Shown here: piece by piece, positions 61,109-64,000 of the stretch
Position numbering within the stretch: position 1 is the first letter of the stretch
Layout: every line of letters starts with the position of its first letter
NCBI GenBank assembly: GCA_022478985.1
Contig: JAKSZP010000144.1
Location: 110,129-174,128 of the forward strand
DNA: 64,000 nt
Source of the DNA: Massospora cicadina
Lineage: Eukaryota > Entomophthoromycota > Entomophthoromycetes > Entomophthorales > Entomophthoraceae
Reading direction: 5' to 3'
Program-made: the position numbers and the translations under genes
Notes under the pieces: model-generated
What the model saw: the letters and a program-made list of their open reading frames with translations, nothing else
What the model was told of the DNA's origin: nothing
Database searches by the model: none

Positions 61109-61830
61109 ATGAGGATTGCAACCACAAATGCTTGGGGGATGGTGAGCATACAAATGAGGAGGAGGAAGATGCACCATTTAAAAACTAATAATAATATTGA
61201 ATTAATTTTTATATCAGAAATGCAAGCTGGTACCCAAAAGGAAATGGTGCCAAGCTCAAACTATGACGCGATGAACCACCCGTGGTCCCTCCAAATAGGC
61301 TATCAAGCCCTCTGGATGGATCATGTGGTGATCGTCTAAATGGACAAGAACATAGACCTGAAATTTGTGGAGGAAACTCATGCCATAAGGATCTTGATAG
61401 CGACAGCTACAAACAGATAAACTGGCAAGAGCATACAATTGGTGGCAGTCTACACTCCGCCAAAGCTCCAGAAAACTGTATTTTTTTGGATATATTTAGT
61501 GGAGGTGCCATCTGAAGCAATGACTGTGATAGCAGGAGACCTAAATTGTTGGAAAAATGTGAGATGGGATACGTTCCTGACAAGAGAAAATCCCAACAGA
61601 AAGGCCAACAAGATGCTGGATTACCTAGTCAAATTTGGGATATGCCTAACGATTGACAAAGAGGATGATGACCCAGCCAACTTAATGTGATGGTCATATG
61701 ACTCCGCCAGATCCCCACAGTCTGGATAACGGTTAGATTATATCCTAGTGTTGTCAGCTCTTAAGCTGATGTCATCCAACAGTGAGGTCAGCATAAACGC
61801 TGAAAGTGACCACATGGTTGTCTGCTGAAA
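61109..61830 (+). pseudogene. LINE L2 ORF2: AP-like endonuclease
   Basis: It starts RIATTNAWGMVSIQMRRRK. LIFISEMQAG carries the catalytic Glu, LVAVYTPP near 61440 is followed by TVIAGDLNCWKN (GDLN block), then RLDYILVLS and SDHMVVC (catalytic Asp and His). The stops are TAA in IV-stop-MDK, TGA in NLM-stop-WSYD and TAA in SG-stop-RLDY, where Gln, Arg and Gln codons would differ by one C-to-T change. Confidence 0.82.
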
Positions 61831-62339
61831 TCAATCGTGATGAAACACCAAGGAATCGCGAATGGCACCTGGCACCAGCCACAATGAGGGATGGGGAATG
61901 GCGCTGAAAGATTGACGCTGAACTGGATTAACTGGTTGCATATCTGGATAGCTGCCCGGAGTTGGATCCGCCAGAATGATGGACTCAAATCAAAGTGAAA
62001 CTGAAGCACAATAGCATGAAGTTCAAAAAAGCAACCTCCTACAAGCAAAATGCCACCGCAAAACAGCTGAAGTCTAAGTTAGAAAGGCTGAGGCTCACCC
62101 GGCAGGACAGTGAAGACTGGTGGAGTGAGTACCTAACAACGCACAAAAAGTATTGGGCCCTAATAATGAAGCAATACTTGGAGAGATGGACCAATGCAAC
62201 TTACTGATATCAGAGCTTGACGGGGACAATGACCAAAGAGGGCCTTAAACACCTCAAGGAAATCAGAACCAAGGCTAGGGTATGGGAAGTGGAAACAGCG
62301 GAAGGGGAAGTATCAACAGACCCATAAACGATCAAGCAC

Positions 62340-63540
62340 AAGGTTGAGAAATTCTATGGCGAACTTTTCCAACAACAAGAAATGAGCGAATCAGTGACAG
62401 GTACCCTAATTGACCTGGCCAAGCTGGCACTGGGGGGCTGTACGCTGGAAGATGTCACCAAATTATATGCCAAAATCTCTGTCAATGAGGTAATAGGGCG
62501 CTAAAGGAGTCTCCAAGAATGAAAGCACCAAACCCTGACAATATATGTGCAGAAATATACAGCGCATTCTGTGACCGCATCACACTGGAGCTCAAAGCCC
62601 TCTTTAACCACTGTTTACAAAATGGCCAGCAAATTCTGGGAAGCCAAGAGACCCAAATTGTACTCTTATACAAAAAGGGACGCTGACATCAACTTCAGAA
62701 CTGGCGCCTGATCATACTATAAAACACCAATTATAAACTGCTCATGCGCATATTATCTAATCAGCTGATGGCAACGGCACCGCGCACGCTCCATAAGGCC
62801 CAGAATGGATTCATCAAAGACCGGAGTATATGGGACAGCATTAGTTCAGTCCAAAGCATACTCCAGGATGTGAAGGGAATCGAGTAGGGGTATCTTATAA
62901 TCCTCAACATGGAAAAGACATATGACTGAGTAGCATGGTCATTCCTACATGAGGCGTTAAAGGTAGTCACTATCCTGACACTTTTTGAGCATTGATAACG
63001 ATGCTGTACTTGGGACTGGTAACAAAGGTGATTGTCAAAGACAGAGTAACCAACAAAATTCTAGTCGGGCAGGGTCTCTGACAAGGTGACCTTATGTCAC
63101 CAATACTGTTTAATTTTTCAGCCAACATTTTGCTGGCAGCAGCAGATGAAAAACTCCAGGGCCTAGTCCACCCTAATCAAATGCCACTGAAAATGATGGC
63201 ATTCACTGATGACATGGTAGTAGGCATAAGCTCACTGACTGACCTCCAGGGTGCCAAGAAATTATTAGACCTATACCAGCTAGCTTCAAATGCTAAAGTC
63301 AACTTGGCAAAAACCTCAGTAATGCGGATTAGCAACCTGAACTTCAGTCCACTGACTGACACAACGCTGATCATGAACTCCCAGACAATCTGATACCTCA
63401 GGATACTATTCAATAATAAGGGAACCATGGTACTGGAAACCAAACAGGAAGTATTGTCAAGCTTATCAATCTGAATGACATGCTGGAAGAACGCCAGACT
63501 ATTCCTCAAAGAGAAAGTGCATGCAATCAACATCATCATT
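62340..63540 (+). pseudogene. LINE L2 ORF2: reverse transcriptase
   Basis: In order: RMKAPNPDNICAEIYSAFCD, VLLYKKGR-stop-HQLQNWRL, NTNYKLLMRILSNQLMA, QNGFIKDRSIWDSISSVQ, YLIILNMEKTYD-stop-VAWSF, VGQGL-stop-QGDLMSPILFNF and MMAFTDDMVVG with the active site FTDD at 63202-63213. The stops at YD-stop-V and GL-stop-QGD replace the expected Arg of AYDR and VRQGD, i.e. CGA to TGA. Catalytic aspartates are intact. Confidence 0.88.
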
Positions 63541-64000
63541 TTCTAAAAGTTGTGGTACGTCACATATGTGCTGCCAATGAGCCTGAACCTAGAGAAGAAA
63601 AACAGGGCAATGCTCTGAACCTTCCTGTGGTTCAAGGTGAAGGTGGTGCCAATAGCGCTGGAAACCCTGTCAAAACCAAAGAACAAAGGAGTTATGAGCC
63701 TCCTGGACTTTGAATCTCACACTTGGCAAATATGGTGAAGCCATTCCTTAAGCTAACACAGACACATATGCGTTGCCTGACACTAGCATGAGGTGTGAAC
63801 TGGGAAAGAGCCCAAGGTCTTCAAGAGCTGTTCTTGATACACTCAATACATGAATAGATGGCACACCACCTGCAGTTAACCTCCCAAAAGGGTACTCCAC
63901 ACTACTGGTGACTATGCAATCGGGCTGTGCACCATGGCAGATGGTCATTTGAGCAATCAGCCTAAGATGCCAACCAAATCCAAAGGGACATTGAGGCCCA
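63541..64000 (+). pseudogene. LINE L2 ORF2 C-terminal part, cut by window end
   Basis: It reads KLWYVTYVLPMSLNLEKKNR, then TFLWFKVKVVPIALETLSKP and MSLLDFESHTWQIW, the standard block after a LINE reverse transcriptase. It continues beyond the window. Confidence 0.75.

Larger units (their letters stand above)
56950..64000 (+). mobile_element. Second LINE (L2), old, running off the window
   Basis: A long non-LTR element on the plus strand: ORF1 (about 57360-60470), a basic linker, then ORF2 with endonuclease (61100-61830) and reverse transcriptase (62340-63540) continuing past the window end. The 5' boundary next to the HAL1-like element is not sharp. The frames are broken by stops that fit C-to-T changes (CGA to TGA, CAA to TAA, CAG to TAG). 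ORF1 is unlike that of L1: it has an 81-bp tandem repeat and a chain of helical units. Confidence 0.83.

Overview
This is a repeat-dense stretch of a eukaryotic nuclear genome. Almost everything recognisable is retrotransposon sequence: Ty3/gypsy LTR elements of two lineages, non-LTR elements (LINEs), a short non-autonomous LTR element and many degraded fragments. The one well-supported host gene is a tRNA-Leu(AAG) at 24619-24701; no host protein gene could be supported. A fungus with a large, repeat-rich genome is the best guess, from the chromodomain-bearing chromoviruses and the C-to-T decay resembling RIP or 5-methylcytosine deamination, but the sequence does not settle the organism.

Layout. 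1-1193: LTR of a chromovirus (lineage A), apparently inserted in a minus-strand lineage-B Ty3 element (B2, 1194-3558). 3559-6585: unassigned AT-rich DNA. 6982-21413: complete but decayed chromovirus A1, with 1.65-kb LTRs and target duplication GATAG. A minus-strand lineage-B element (B1, 9916-16429, two 413-bp LTRs) lies inside it; removing B1 restores the A1 frame across the protease. 21414-24618: two 5'-truncated LINE copies in AT-rich DNA. 24619-24850: tRNA-Leu, then two copies of a short retro-tail motif. About 24990-33980: a three-level nest. Minus-strand Ty3 remnant B4 contains a coding-free TRIM-like element (25439-33178, TSD CTCCC), which contains in its left LTR chromovirus A2 (25905-31858, TSD CTAAT).

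The remainder. 35223-40508: nearly full-length LINE (L1) with a zinc-knuckle ORF1, endonuclease and reverse transcriptase. About 40690-48490: lineage-B element B3, carrying a tRNA-like insertion (44044-44112) and a 551-bp non-LTR insertion (47761-48311). 48496-52610: strongly degraded. 52616-53598: solo chromovirus LTR (TSD ATGAA). About 54865-56945: ORF1-only non-LTR element interrupted by a 170-bp uninterrupted poly-G. About 56950-64000: second, older LINE (L2) running off the window, with an unusual ORF1 of repeated W-x3-GF-x3-EA-x2-W helical units.

How the parts relate. LINE machinery probably made the truncated copies and the series of tiny insertions (18-52 bp) that carry only a shared tail motif ending in an A-run and are flanked by 13-17 bp duplications. 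The LTR elements nested into each other in a readable order. Most in-frame stops in the older copies are TGA, TAA or TAG where CGA, CAA or CAG is expected, so transition decay, not recoding, explains the broken frames.
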